Positions 34,081 through 44,597 of a DNA stretch of 64,000 nt are shown one piece after another. A program made the translations under genes and the position numbers. The first letter of the stretch is position 1. Each line of letters starts with the position of its first letter. The notes under the pieces were generated by a model. It searched no databases. It saw nothing but the letters and a program-made list of their open reading frames with translations, and was not told where the DNA came from. Source of the DNA: Candidatus Colwellia aromaticivorans. GTDB lineage: Bacteria > Pseudomonadota > Gammaproteobacteria > Enterobacterales > Alteromonadaceae. The stretch is taken from NCBI RefSeq assembly GCF_003333305.1, contig NZ_QOLD01000081.1, forward strand, positions 1 to 64,000. Reading direction: 5' to 3'.

Positions 34081-36399
34081 CTAATATTTTTTATTGAGCC
34101 ATAGAAATGCTGACAAAGCAGGTAATACAATAACTGCGGCTAGCATATTAACTAAAAACATAAAGGTTAATAATATGCCCATATCTACTTGAAATTTCAA
34201 ATCAGAGAAGAACCATGTTGATACCCCAATGGCAAGAGTTACACCTGTAATCAACACAGCACTACCACGCTCTTTAAGCGCCGCAAGGTAGGCATCATGT
34301 ACATTTGCACCTGCTTTCAATTTTGCACTCATGGTTGATAAAATGTAAATGCCATAATCAACACCAATACCAACTCCTAGGGCTATTACTGGTAGAGTAG
34401 AAACTGTTAACCCTATATCTAACACCGTCATTAACCACTGAGCCAAGGTTGATACTACATATAAAGGTAATACAACAACAATCGTTGCTCTTATGCTTCT
34501 AAAGCTTAATAAACATAAAATAATAACGGCACCATAGACATAAAGCATCATAGGTAACTGAGCCTGTGCTACAGCTTCATTAGTTGCCGCCATAACACCA
34601 ACAGGACCCGATGCAAGCTTGAACTGTAATTGCTTATTGCCTAGTTCAGCTGCGGCTAATTTAACTTCATCAATCACACGATCAATGGTTTCAGCTTTAT
34701 GATCTTGTAAGAATAAGATAACGGGCATAACACTACAATCACTGTTTAATAAACCACTTGAAGAAGGTACGCGAGCAATAGATTGTACTAGTGTTTGCTG
34801 GTTACGAGGAATCACACGCCATTTGGGATTACCTTCGTTATAACCGGCATTAACTAATTTAGATATTGAAGCTAAACTCACTGCAGATTGAATCCCTTCA
34901 ACATTTTCCATACGCCATTGAAATCGATCAATAGTATTCATGGTATCGTAATAAGTACAAGCATCAGGCGTAGATTCAATGATCACCGACATATAATCAA
35001 CACTGATTGCGTACCGGTTAGTAATTAAAAACGTATCTTGGTTATAGCGAGAAGACTCATGCAATGCCGGTGCTCCTGCATGTAATTCACCAATCTTTAA
35101 ACTTTGTGAATTAAACCAACCAGTAGCATACAAGATAACGGTTAACACTAAGATTATTAATGCTGGCCCTTTTTTTGCAAAGCTCGCCATAAAACGCCAA
35201 ACAATACTCTCTTCACCAATATTACCGGCATGATTTTTTCTGTCTTTAGGTGTAATCGTTAAATAAGAAACCAGTAATGGTAGTAATAGTAGATTAGTTA
35301 AAATAATCATAGCTACACCTAATGATGCAGTGATAGCTAATTCTCGAATGATACCAATATCAATTGAAAGCAAAGTCAAAAAACCAACAGTATCAGACAA
35401 TAAAGCAATACCACCAGGAATTAATAAAGCCCTAAAACTCGCTTGGGCAGCTGCTTGGCTAGACAAACCAAGGCTCACCTGCTTAACCACTGAATTAATC
35501 ATTTGCACGCCATGGCTAACACCAATAGCAAACACTAAAAATGGCACTAATATAGACATGGGATCAAGCCCAAACCCAAGCGTAGATAGCATACCCATTT
35601 GCCAAATAACGGCAACTAAAGAGCATGCTATAGGCAGTAATGTCAAACTAATCGAATGACAGAAAAAGAAGACCATAATAGCGGTTATCGCAATAGCAAT
35701 GGCAAAAAATACGACAACTCCTTTAGCACCTTCTGCAACATCCCCCACCATTTTAGCAAAGCCAATTATATGAATTGATATATTATCTTTTTCAAATGTA
35801 TGTCTTACTTCCTGCTCTAGTTGTGCAGCCATGTTTAGCGTATCAAGCTTTTCTCCTGTATTTGGATTAAAATCCATTAAAGAAGCTTTAACCATGGCAC
35901 AACTATAATCATCAGCAACAATGCTACCAACAATACCTGCTTTTTCAATATTACCTTTTACAATAGCTAAGCCACGTGCATTTGCTTGAAAATCAGCAGG
36001 GATTACTGGTCCGCCAGCAAAACCATCTTCGACTACTTCGACGAAACGGGTGCTAGGAGAATATAATGATTTAACCTGAATACGATCAATACCGGGTATA
36101 AAAAATAGCTTATCGTGCACTCCTTTCAACGCATCAAAAAATTTAGCAGTAAATATATCACCATCACTATTACATACAGAGATTAAAATATTATTGGCAC
36201 CGCCAAAATTTTCACTATGTTTTAAATAGGTTTTCATATAATCATGGTTAAGTGGAATATTTTTAGTAAAAGAGGCATCTAGCTTTATTTGTGTTGCTTG
36301 AAACATCAAGAAAGCACTCACTAAAACAAAAAGCATCAACACCAAAAACTTGTGGCGGAATAGACCTATTTCTAAACGGTTGGCAAGGGAAATTTTCAT
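34081..36399 (-). CDS. MMPL/RND-family membrane transporter
   Basis: 772 residues, about twelve helices in the two-times-six RND plan: TM1 about 14-33, a large periplasmic loop, TM2-6 about 215-390, TM7 about 408-425, a second loop, TM8-12 about 620-770. The conserved segment VIALGVGIGVDYGIYIL carries the membrane Asp-Tyr of the MMPL/HpnN group. Such proteins move lipids or hydrophobic molecules across or out of the inner membrane, driven by protons. It follows the YCF48 gene and belongs functionally with DUF1329 and DUF1302. Confidence 0.88.
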   Translation of the reverse strand: MKISLANRLEIGLFRHKFLVLMLFVLVSAFLMFQATQIKLDASFTKNIPLNHDYMKTYLKHSENFGGANNILISVCNSDGDIFTAKFFDALKGVHDKLFFIPGIDRIQVKSLYSPSTRFVEVVEDGFAGGPVIPADFQANARGLAIVKGNIEKAGIVGSIVADDYSCAMVKASLMDFNPNTGEKLDTLNMAAQLEQEVRHTFEKDNISIHIIGFAKMVGDVAEGAKGVVVFFAIAIAITAIMVFFFCHSISLTLLPIACSLVAVIWQMGMLSTLGFGLDPMSILVPFLVFAIGVSHGVQMINSVVKQVSLGLSSQAAAQASFRALLIPGGIALLSDTVGFLTLLSIDIGIIRELAITASLGVAMIILTNLLLLPLLVSYLTITPKDRKNHAGNIGEESIVWRFMASFAKKGPALIILVLTVILYATGWFNSQSLKIGELHAGAPALHESSRYNQDTFLITNRYAISVDYMSVIIESTPDACTYYDTMNTIDRFQWRMENVEGIQSAVSLASISKLVNAGYNEGNPKWRVIPRNQQTLVQSIARVPSSSGLLNSDCSVMPVILFLQDHKAETIDRVIDEVKLAAAELGNKQLQFKLASGPVGVMAATNEAVAQAQLPMMLYVYGAVIILCLLSFRSIRATIVVVLPLYVVSTLAQWLMTVLDIGLTVSTLPVIALGVGIGVDYGIYILSTMSAKLKAGANVHDAYLAALKERGSAVLITGVTLAIGVSTWFFSDLKFQVDMGILLTFMFLVNMLAAVIVLPALSAFLWLNKKY

Positions 36400-36454
36400 A
36401 ACGTATTACAATCCAATTGTTCTTATTTTTATGGTTTAACTTTTAAAAGAAAGT

Positions 36455-37480
36455 TTACAAAGAAATGATTTTAACTCCAACATCAGAAACAACAATCAAT
36501 TGATTATTAAACCAGACCCCTGCAATTAGGGATTTACCATCTTTCTGGTTTCTTAAACTATAGCTTTGACCATCATCATTACTTTCAAGCAAGGTACCAT
36601 TATTTGCGAGTAGAAAAATGCGATTATCACTCGTTAAAACAATATCATTGATCAATGCCGTAGTATTTGTTTGACGTTGTTGCCATGGTGTACCATTTTT
36701 TGAACTTCTAAAAACATGCCCACGTAAGCCAACCACAAGCAGATTGCCTTTCAAAGTTCGAGTTATGTCAAAGAATGAGCCTTGATAAATTTCATCTAAT
36801 AGTTGCCAGGTTTTACCAAAATCATAACTTTTAGCAATTAACCCAATTTCACCCACCATATAGAGTGTACGTCCATCAAGCACTAAGCGATTAAAATGAG
36901 GTAGAATAGAGGATGCTTCATCTAGGTAAGCTTCCTCGTCTTCTTGTTTTAGCTCGGCTAGATATTCAGCATCGTCAGGTAATAAGAACTCACTATGAAA
37001 TTCTTTTTGCCATGTTTTACCGCCATCTAAAGTACGAAATAAAAGTCCATAGGCACCAATAGCCAAACCCTCTAGTGGTGTTTTGAACACTACATTAAGT
37101 AATGGTTTTTCTAATGTAGGTTTGTATTGCTGAACTTGCCACGTTAAACCACCATCTTGACTATGCAAAATCGTGGCATCATGGCCAACGGCCCAACCAA
37201 GCAGCTCATTATAAAAAAACACATTGGTTAAGGTTGTTTGAACAGGCACACTAGATTGTTGCCAGTTCACACCATCACTAGACATAATAATATGACCGTG
37301 CTCACCAACCGCCACTAGTTTAACTTGTCCAATGGTGGTTATGTCTAATAATAACGATTGACTCGCTAAAGGAGCTTTCACTGAAGGAATATAAGCAGTT
37401 GAAGAAGAGTCTGCAGCCAAACTTACTAGGCTGTATGAGTAAAGTAAAAAGCTCATCAATAAAGGTAAAACAAAAGGCAT
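36455..37480 (-). CDS. YCF48/BNR-repeat beta-propeller protein, exported
   Basis: 341 residues with signal peptide (LLMSFLLYSYSLVSLAADS). Repeats of the form DGGLTWQVQ, DGGKTWQKE, DFGKTWQLL and DDGQSYSL are Asp-box/BNR blades as in YCF48/HCF136-like propellers, and VGEHGHIIMSSDGVNW is the first blade. In plants the relative helps photosystem II assembly. In proteobacteria these proteins accompany MMPL, DUF1302 and DUF1329 genes and probably act as periplasmic scaffolds. 55 bases before the MMPL gene. Confidence 0.88.
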   Translation of the reverse strand: MPFVLPLLMSFLLYSYSLVSLAADSSSTAYIPSVKAPLASQSLLLDITTIGQVKLVAVGEHGHIIMSSDGVNWQQSSVPVQTTLTNVFFYNELLGWAVGHDATILHSQDGGLTWQVQQYKPTLEKPLLNVVFKTPLEGLAIGAYGLLFRTLDGGKTWQKEFHSEFLLPDDAEYLAELKQEDEEAYLDEASSILPHFNRLVLDGRTLYMVGEIGLIAKSYDFGKTWQLLDEIYQGSFFDITRTLKGNLLVVGLRGHVFRSSKNGTPWQQRQTNTTALINDIVLTSDNRIFLLANNGTLLESNDDGQSYSLRNQKDGKSLIAGVWFNNQLIVVSDVGVKIISL

Positions 37481-37676
37481 TAGCGAATTCTCAACATAAT
37501 TATAAAAAATAGTTTTTATTCATCTAACCTTGGAAAATACATAATTCCGTAGGTGTTTTGCACTGAATCTTGTGCATTAACCTTAATATTCTCAATTAAG
37601 ACGCCATGAGGATAACATGAAGTGAATAGTTACAAAAAACATTAACGATAAAAACAAATAATCAAAAGTTAAAATA

Positions 37677-37703
37677 AAAACGGCTAACACTAGTCAGCCG
37701 TTT
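37677..37703 (-). terminator. Hairpin after DUF1329
   Basis: On the minus strand AAACGGCTGAC-TAGT-GTTAGCCGTTT then TTATTTT, 15 bases after the DUF1329 stop. It may separate or attenuate DUF1302-DUF1329 from YCF48-MMPL; the 214-base gap after it could hold a second promoter. Confidence 0.75.
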
Positions 37704-37717
37704 AACGTTGATAGCCG

Positions 37718-39091
37718 TTATCTACGGCCTTCTCGTCTTAGTGCTGATGGTGTGAAGTTTTTTTGCTTCAACTGCGCAGAGAAATCATACATTTTTTCTT
37801 CGTTATCTAAGCCTAATGCAATGTAACGACGTGATTGTAAGTCATGAAAAACATCTAACGTAGACCAAAGCGTCGGTACTTCATAATAATTAATCGTATG
37901 TGAAATACCTACACGATATAATTCATCACGGTTATCGTAAATATCGGTAATCGCTACTTGCCAGCTATCTTCGTCTATATAGAAAACACGTTTTTTATAT
38001 ATATGGCGAGTATCTTCTTTTAGACTTGCTTCAACAACCCAAACTCTATGCTTTTCGTAACGCACAAGTTCGGGGTTAACATGGCCAGGTTGTAATATTT
38101 CACTATATTTCACTTTGTCACTATGTAAACGATAATCATTATAAGGAATAAGTAATTCTTGTTTCCCTTTCAATTCCCAGTTATAACGGTTTGGCGCACC
38201 ATTATACATATCGAAATCATCTGTAGTTCTTAAACCATCAGATGCTGTTCCAGGTGCATCATAAGCAACATTAGGCGCACGACGAACACGGCGCTGTCCC
38301 GTATTATATGTCCATGCTTGACGTGGTGTTTTAATTTGGTCCATAGTTTCATGAACTAATAAAGCCGTACCTGCTAGCCGAGCTGGCTCGGTTACGTTTT
38401 GTTTAAACTTAAATAAAATATTTGTTTTTTCAAGTTCTGTTGGTGATGCACCTTTAACATTATAAGGCAATAATAACGATTCTCTCAGGCCTACCAGTGT
38501 ATAACCACCTGAAGCAGTTGGTGCGGCTTGGCCACCTTGTCGTGTAACACTTTCGCCACGATAGCGTAAAGTATGATTCCAAATAGCTTCTAAACCATTC
38601 GCTGGTATAGGAAAAGGAATGCCAACCGCGGCTCCTTTAATACCATTGCCCTCTTTAACTAATTCTGAACGTGTAGCGTTTGTATTTACCGCTTGATAAA
38701 CATGTTCAGGGTAAGAAGCGCTACGGTGCGTTTGATAAATATTCATCTTAAACGTTTCAGGATAAGTATCAAATAACTTAACTTGCCCTGGCGTTAGTAA
38801 ATCTTTATGGTTTTCTAAGTTTTTAGCGGTTATCGTATATTGAATCTTGTCATTAGGATAAGGGTCTACATGATGTTCGCCAACATTATACCCTTCAGGA
38901 GCCTTGGTAATACCGCCTGTCCACTCAGGGATAGAGCCATCTTTATTGGCCGATTGAACGGCACCCATAGGGGTTAATTCTTTGCCTAGTTTATTAGCTT
39001 CATCCATTGATATTTTTGCCGATACTCCACTGGAAGCAAGGGCAACCGATATTGCTAATAATAATGAATTATTGTTCATATGAATTTTCAT
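37718..39091 (-). CDS. DUF1329 protein (LolB-like fold family), exported
   Basis: 457 residues with signal peptide (SLLLAISVALASSGVSA). Hallmarks: ELTPMGAVQSANKDGSIPEWTGG near the N-terminus, NHTLRYRGES, GQRRVRRAPNVAYDAPG, GAPNRYNWELKGKQELLIPYN and EDSWQVAITDIYDNRDELYR. DUF1329 has been likened to lipoprotein-carrier folds and is probably periplasmic or outer-membrane attached. AAGG ribosome site. 15 bases after the DUF1302 gene, so co-translated. Confidence 0.88.
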   Translation of the reverse strand: MKIHMNNNSLLLAISVALASSGVSAKISMDEANKLGKELTPMGAVQSANKDGSIPEWTGGITKAPEGYNVGEHHVDPYPNDKIQYTITAKNLENHKDLLTPGQVKLFDTYPETFKMNIYQTHRSASYPEHVYQAVNTNATRSELVKEGNGIKGAAVGIPFPIPANGLEAIWNHTLRYRGESVTRQGGQAAPTASGGYTLVGLRESLLLPYNVKGASPTELEKTNILFKFKQNVTEPARLAGTALLVHETMDQIKTPRQAWTYNTGQRRVRRAPNVAYDAPGTASDGLRTTDDFDMYNGAPNRYNWELKGKQELLIPYNDYRLHSDKVKYSEILQPGHVNPELVRYEKHRVWVVEASLKEDTRHIYKKRVFYIDEDSWQVAITDIYDNRDELYRVGISHTINYYEVPTLWSTLDVFHDLQSRRYIALGLDNEEKMYDFSAQLKQKNFTPSALRREGRR

Positions 39092-39106
39092 ACTTGTTGC
39101 CTTTTC

Positions 39107-41203
39107 TTAGATTGAATATTTAATACTGAAAGATACATAGTCGTGGTCTTCCATCTTGTTAGTCGTGCCAACACCACCGAAGAAACTGTTATAGTTTAAA
39201 TCTGCAGACCAACGACTTTGATAATCAAAGGTTAATCCTAGGGACGTTGACTTTCTGCCTTCAATAAACATAAATAATGGATCGGGCGTAATACCTTTAA
39301 CATCGTGGGCAAAGACTACACGTGGCGCTATATTGATACCGGCAATAACGTTAGTGTATTCAAATTTAGCTATTGCACGATAACCCCAAGCGAACTCAGT
39401 TGGGAATGGGTTAGACTCAACACCGTCTTGTATTATTCCTTCTAAAATAGGGCCAATAGGACCCGCAATACCACCATTACGCGCAGTACCAGGACCATTT
39501 AAACGTAATACACTTTGCTCAGGCATATCATTAATATTGATACCACCTATTTCAATAAGCCCGACCAATTGACTGGCACCAAAAGTAGGACCAAACAAAT
39601 GCGTTAATGTCATTTGTGCTTGTAATGTATCTGATAATATATAACCCGTTGCAGTTTCGCCTGAGCCATAAGGCGAACCGTCAACTTTAACCACTTGAGA
39701 AATACCATCTAAAATACCTGTACCTGGAATACCAGCATTAGCTAATTGCTGAGGTACGGAGGCAAAAAGCAATTCAACATCATCAATTTGCAAAGGTTCA
39801 TCTTGTCGATAACTCACTTCGCCTGAGAATGCTGTTGTGCCTATTGTGGTGTTAAAGCTCATCGCGTACATTTTAATGTCTTCGACATAATCAATCTCAA
39901 CACGAGAGAAGCTATTTAAATCAGAATAGTTATCTTCAGTAATTTCATTTCCTGCTAGTGCCTGCCCTACTATATAACCTACATCACCTTCTAGTGATGC
40001 CATACTAAAGTCTGCAGTAATACCTGTGAAGATTGGGCGACGACTATGATAATTCACATGATACAAGCTTATCTCTGTATCATTTAGTTCAGGTAAGAAC
40101 CAAGATAAACGTAAACCATATTGGCCACCATCATCAGGTTCATTTTCAGCTTTAGAGCCAGGAGCTCTTAAGGTGATATTTTGAACATAAGTAGCATACA
40201 TTTTCCCTGCATCCTCAGGAGATACTTGCCCGGCCAGAACAGCATCACCAATTTCATTTAGACCAGCAATTAGATAATCTAAATTCATATCAGGATTGCC
40301 GCCAAAGCCAAGTTGAACATTATTATATTGGCCGCCGTCACCGGCAAAATCGTTGGTAGAAAAATAACTACCTGGTGGAGGTAAAATAGTTTTTTCCCAA
40401 CTGTATTGATAGAACATTTCCACGTTAAAATTATCCGTAACACCTAAAGACGCCCATAAGGCCCCAAAAGGTATAAAGGCTTCTTTTACTTCAGCGCCTG
40501 GCGCACGTAAACGGGCAACATCAACAGGGTTTATCTCACTAATACCATGAGAAATTAAAGTACTTTCACCCCAGCTAATGACTTGATCACCAAGGCGTAC
40601 TGAGAAAGGCATTTCGCCGATTTCAAAATCACCATAAACATAGGCATCGAGTAAGCGGATATCTTTACAGACTTGCTCTCTCGCTTCACCATCTCTACAT
40701 GGATCAAATACATTACCAGTAAGCGCATTAGATGAATCTCTATCTTCGTCCATCATTGCGTAATCATAAAAGTACATACCACGAACAAATACACCAACAT
40801 TTTGATATTGGATATCTAACTCATGAACACCTTTAAATATCTTAGAGAAGCTTTCGTCCGAATCGTAGTTTAAATTGCCATTATCACCATTGGTAGAGTA
40901 ACTTCCTGCACCATTCCAGACATCGTCTTTAACAGGGTTTGGTGCGTAGACTTTATAATTACTAAAATCTAAGCCACTATTGGCATTGTTAGACTTACCT
41001 ATATTGTCATTCCAGTTGCGGCTTTCGGTTCGTATACTCGTTCCCAAACTAAAAGTAGAATCAAAGCTGACTTCGACATCACCAAATTCCCACCTTGCAG
41101 CTTGAGCATTATTAATACTTGCACCTAATAATGTCATTGAAAGTGCTGCGGCAATACCAGCAGCTAAAGGTTTTTTAGAAAACCTGCGATGGCTATATTT
41201 CAT
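39107..41203 (-). CDS. DUF1302 outer-membrane protein
   Basis: 698 residues from ATG 41203, which has AGGGG seven bases upstream; an in-frame start eight codons earlier is not needed. Signal peptide KPLAAGIAAALSMTLLGASI, cleavage near AQA-ARWEFGD. The DUF1302 opening (FGDVEVSFDSTFSLGTSIRT) and RLGDQVISWGESTLISHGIS-EINPVDVARLR are typical. Beta-rich, with a C-terminal YVSFSIKYSI. Predicted outer-membrane barrel of the four-gene envelope block; relatives often sit in lipid- or sterol-degradation regions. Confidence 0.87.
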   Translation of the reverse strand: MKYSHRRFSKKPLAAGIAAALSMTLLGASINNAQAARWEFGDVEVSFDSTFSLGTSIRTESRNWNDNIGKSNNANSGLDFSNYKVYAPNPVKDDVWNGAGSYSTNGDNGNLNYDSDESFSKIFKGVHELDIQYQNVGVFVRGMYFYDYAMMDEDRDSSNALTGNVFDPCRDGEAREQVCKDIRLLDAYVYGDFEIGEMPFSVRLGDQVISWGESTLISHGISEINPVDVARLRAPGAEVKEAFIPFGALWASLGVTDNFNVEMFYQYSWEKTILPPPGSYFSTNDFAGDGGQYNNVQLGFGGNPDMNLDYLIAGLNEIGDAVLAGQVSPEDAGKMYATYVQNITLRAPGSKAENEPDDGGQYGLRLSWFLPELNDTEISLYHVNYHSRRPIFTGITADFSMASLEGDVGYIVGQALAGNEITEDNYSDLNSFSRVEIDYVEDIKMYAMSFNTTIGTTAFSGEVSYRQDEPLQIDDVELLFASVPQQLANAGIPGTGILDGISQVVKVDGSPYGSGETATGYILSDTLQAQMTLTHLFGPTFGASQLVGLIEIGGININDMPEQSVLRLNGPGTARNGGIAGPIGPILEGIIQDGVESNPFPTEFAWGYRAIAKFEYTNVIAGINIAPRVVFAHDVKGITPDPLFMFIEGRKSTSLGLTFDYQSRWSADLNYNSFFGGVGTTNKMEDHDYVSFSIKYSI

Positions 41204-41466
41204 TAATTTTCCCCTGTAGCGAATCAAGAAACCTAAAAATAATATTATATTCTTGCTAATAAACTTAATTATTAAAGCAGTATTTTATGGCTTGGCTTAA
41301 CATCGTTATTTGTTTTTATATCTATTTACTTCAAATGTAATTGTTAGTACACAAGTAGAAGTTAAGCAATAATTGCATCATTTAAACTCGGTAGCAAGCG
41401 TAAAAATCAATAGTTAAATCGCTGTATTTTAAAGATTTGCAATTAATACTTTAACAGTAACCAACG

Positions 41467-41494
41467 CGCGTTTAAAACAACCGTTTTAAACGCG
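41467..41494. promoter_or_regulatory. Perfect 12-base palindrome upstream of the DUF1302 operon
   Basis: CGCGTTTAAAAC-AACC-GTTTTAAACGCG. There is no T run, so an operator or cruciform is likelier than a terminator. It lies in the 41204-41632 gap, about 265 bases before the DUF1302 start; the remainder of that gap is AT-rich with no other feature seen. Confidence 0.5.
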
Positions 41495-41632
41495 GTTATG
41501 TAAACTGATTTTTTTGAATTAAGTTAATAAAATAAGGGTTTTTTCATGAATTACTTTTCATTATTAAACTCACGGATGGTCTGACCACTGTTTAAAGCTA
41601 TTACTCTACTACTGATAAAAAAAGAATAATAT

Positions 41633-41845
41633 TTATAATTTAATTAGTGATAAAAATTTATTATTTTGTGTTTCTAAACAAAAATTGCCATAAACACCAT
41701 CATTTGTTAAGTGGCTTCGAAGGTGCATGGCGGGAAATTGGACAGTAGTTCCAAGGTTGGTTTTCACCACAATGGAATAAATTTGGCCTCGGTAATAAGG
41801 CAAAAATTCATTTTTTGATATATTTAAAGAAAAATAATACTTCAT
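41633..41845 (-). CDS. DUF2835 family protein
   Basis: 70 residues: YYFSLNISKNEFLPYYRGQI, VQFPAMHLRSHLT, and NNKFLSLIKL at the end are the family signature, and the length is typical. A small cytoplasmic protein of unknown function, often downstream of pepN as here (116 bases after its stop). Confidence 0.85.
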   Translation of the reverse strand: MKYYFSLNISKNEFLPYYRGQIYSIVVKTNLGTTVQFPAMHLRSHLTNDGVYGNFCLETQNNKFLSLIKL

Positions 41846-41961
41846 ATTCTCAAGTCGAAAAGAGTCATTTTAAGCCAGGATTCAGATGAACCTGAACTTT
41901 GACTTATTTAATAAGATAACTATCGATACGTACAATAAAAAGCATCGGGCGTGTTAATTTG

Positions 41962-44553
41962 TTAAGAAGCCAACGCAGCATCCAGTTTCTCTTTTAAATC
42001 ATTAGATAAATTAGGCAAAGCCTGTAAACGAACGAGTTGCGTCTGCATCAATTGTTTATGTGGCTGGGCAAAGCTATTAAATTGGATCAATGGCGAAATT
42101 AATCTTGAAGCTACTTGCGGGTTGATAGTATTTAATTCCGCTATATTGTCTGCTAAAAATTGATAACCCTCACCTGTTGGACTATGAAAATATTTGGGAT
42201 TATTCATGGCAAAAGCGCCAATTAACGATCTAGCGCGATTAGGATTCTTAAGACTAAATAACTCATGTTTAATTAGTTTATTTAATTGCTCAAAAATGTC
42301 ATCACTTCGTACACTAGCCCCTAATGAAAACCATTTATCCATAACTAATGACGTTGTCTGCCATTGTTGTTCAAATTTTTGCATGTATAAAGGAAGTTTA
42401 ACAAGGTTATATCTAGCTGAAAAATTTAATGCCGCAAGTGAGTCTGTCATATTGTCAGATGACTCAAATTGTTGATCAACTAATATAGCGTGTTGCTCTA
42501 TTGCGGCTAAATAAAACAAACAAGTATTCTTTAATGCTTTATTCGAGATTATGTCTGCGTCACAAATATTAGTTAGTTCTAACGCTAATGAACAAGCTTT
42601 AAACTTACTTAATAAAGCTTGCTCTAAACCTTGTGCTAAACATAGTGTAAGGGTGTTAATGGCGTTAACTAAGCTTATAGGATCAACTTGTTCGATTAAA
42701 TCTGCTGCTTCATCAAAACTTGGTAAGGCTAGTTGCTCAGCTATAAATGCAGGATCATCATTAGCGCTTAGAATACCCGTAAAACAAATTATTAGCTGTT
42801 CAGGAATTTCAAAAGAAGGATTCAATGTCAGTTCTTTTATCGTTGACATTAACAACTTTTGCCCAGCATCCCATCGACAAAAGCTATTATTAGCGTTCGA
42901 TATTATTGTAAATAAGCTTTCATCATCTTGAACAAAGTTAACTTTCACTGGTGCACTAAAATCTGCTAACAAGGCTAAGGTTGGCTTAGCCCTAAGTCCT
43001 GAAAAAGTCCATGATTGCTCTTGCGCTTTTAATTCAATTAAATGTTCTTGAATGCTAGTATCTTCATTATCATTATTAACAATCAATTCAAGCTTTATGG
43101 GTATATGTAATGCATTAGGACTTGGTTGTTTGGTCGTGATAGGTGATTGCTGTGCTAATGTTATGTGATACTCATTTTTTACTGCATCAAAACTTTCGCT
43201 AACACGTACCGCTGGCGTACCTGATTGGCTATACCATAACTTGAATTGCCTTAAATCTTTATTCGAAGCATCACTCATGGCATCGATAAAGTCATCACAA
43301 GTTACCGCCATGCCATCAAAACGCTTAAAGTAGAGATCCATGCCCGATCTAAAGTTATCTTTACCCAATAAGGTATGTAGCATACGAATAACTTCAGCGC
43401 CTTTCTCATACACAGTTAAGGTATAGAAATTATTCATTTCTAAAACTTTTTCTGGTCGAATAGGATGCGCCATTGGGCCTGCGTCTTCAGCAAATTGCAG
43501 TGAACGTAATACCCGAACATTTTGAATTCGTGTAACCGAACTTGAATGCATGTCTGCACTAAATTGTTGATCTCGAAAAACAGTTAAGCCTTCTTTTAAA
43601 CTGAGTTGAAACCAATCTCGACAAGTGACTCTATTACCCGTCCAATTATGAAAGTACTCATGAGCAATAACTGCTTCAATATTAAAATAATCCGTGTCTG
43701 TTGCAGATAACTTATCTGCTAAAACATATTTACTGTTAAAAACGTTTAAGCCTTTATTTTCCATCGCACCCATGTTGAAAAAATCAACAGCAACAATCAT
43801 ATAAATATTTAAGTCATATTCCAGTCCAAAGGTTTGTTCATCCCATGTCATTGATTTTTTTAACGACACCATGGCATGTTCAGCCTTATGTAAATTGCCT
43901 TTATCAACAAAAATCTCTAAAGCAACCTCTTTACCTGAGCACGTGGTAAATGTATCAGCTAATAAATCAAAGTCTCCAGCAACTAAAGCAAATAGGTAGC
44001 ATGGTTTTGGGAAGGGATCATACCAGGTTGAAAAATGTTTGTTGTCGGCTAATTCACCATGATCAATTTTATTGCCATTCGATAAAAGAGAAGGATACAG
44101 AGTCTTGTCGCCAATCACTGTAGTTGTGAAGATGGCCATTACGTCAGGTCTATCTAAGTAATAGCTAATACGGCGAAAACCTTCAGATTCACACTGACTG
44201 CAAAAAGCCCCTCCGGATTTAAATAACCCTTCAAGTGAGGTGTTATCTACAGGATTTATTTCAGTAATAATTATCAGCTTAAAGTTCTGTTTATCTGTTG
44301 TAATAATGAGGCTGTTTTCTAATTGTTGGTATTGATCTGTTGATAATAGTTCGTTATCAATTGACACCGATACCAAAGTTAGTTTCTCACCATCTAAAAT
44401 CAGGTTTTCTTTATGCTCCCCTCGCCTATTAATGATTAATTCGTTAATAACCTGAGTATTGGTATCATCTAATTCTATCGTTAGATTAACCGTTTCAATG
44501 GTGAAATTTGCAGGGCTGTAATCAGCTAAAAATCGAGCAGTTGAGCGAGTCAT
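41962..44553 (-). CDS. pepN: Aminopeptidase N
   Basis: 863 residues, M1 family zinc peptidase of the cytoplasm that removes N-terminal residues from peptides. Exopeptidase motif GAMEN (262-266), zinc site HEYFH (298-302) with the third ligand Glu in LSLKEG, and the active-site Tyr in FYTLTVYEKGAEVIRM. The C-terminal helical domain ends in LSNDLKEKLDAAL, as in E. coli PepN. Confidence 0.96.
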   Translation of the reverse strand: MTRSTARFLADYSPANFTIETVNLTIELDDTNTQVINELIINRRGEHKENLILDGEKLTLVSVSIDNELLSTDQYQQLENSLIITTDKQNFKLIIITEINPVDNTSLEGLFKSGGAFCSQCESEGFRRISYYLDRPDVMAIFTTTVIGDKTLYPSLLSNGNKIDHGELADNKHFSTWYDPFPKPCYLFALVAGDFDLLADTFTTCSGKEVALEIFVDKGNLHKAEHAMVSLKKSMTWDEQTFGLEYDLNIYMIVAVDFFNMGAMENKGLNVFNSKYVLADKLSATDTDYFNIEAVIAHEYFHNWTGNRVTCRDWFQLSLKEGLTVFRDQQFSADMHSSSVTRIQNVRVLRSLQFAEDAGPMAHPIRPEKVLEMNNFYTLTVYEKGAEVIRMLHTLLGKDNFRSGMDLYFKRFDGMAVTCDDFIDAMSDASNKDLRQFKLWYSQSGTPAVRVSESFDAVKNEYHITLAQQSPITTKQPSPNALHIPIKLELIVNNDNEDTSIQEHLIELKAQEQSWTFSGLRAKPTLALLADFSAPVKVNFVQDDESLFTIISNANNSFCRWDAGQKLLMSTIKELTLNPSFEIPEQLIICFTGILSANDDPAFIAEQLALPSFDEAADLIEQVDPISLVNAINTLTLCLAQGLEQALLSKFKACSLALELTNICDADIISNKALKNTCLFYLAAIEQHAILVDQQFESSDNMTDSLAALNFSARYNLVKLPLYMQKFEQQWQTTSLVMDKWFSLGASVRSDDIFEQLNKLIKHELFSLKNPNRARSLIGAFAMNNPKYFHSPTGEGYQFLADNIAELNTINPQVASRLISPLIQFNSFAQPHKQLMQTQLVRLQALPNLSNDLKEKLDAALAS

Positions 44554-44562
44554 AAATCATCC

Positions 44563-44588
44563 TGAAAAAATAGCCTGCGATGCAGGCT
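44563..44588 (-). terminator. Terminator of the NhaC-type gene
   Basis: On the minus strand AGCCTGC-ATC-GCAGGCT followed by ATTTTTT, ten bases past the stop and just before the pepN ribosome site. Confidence 0.85.
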
Positions 44589-44597
44589 AAAATAAAA

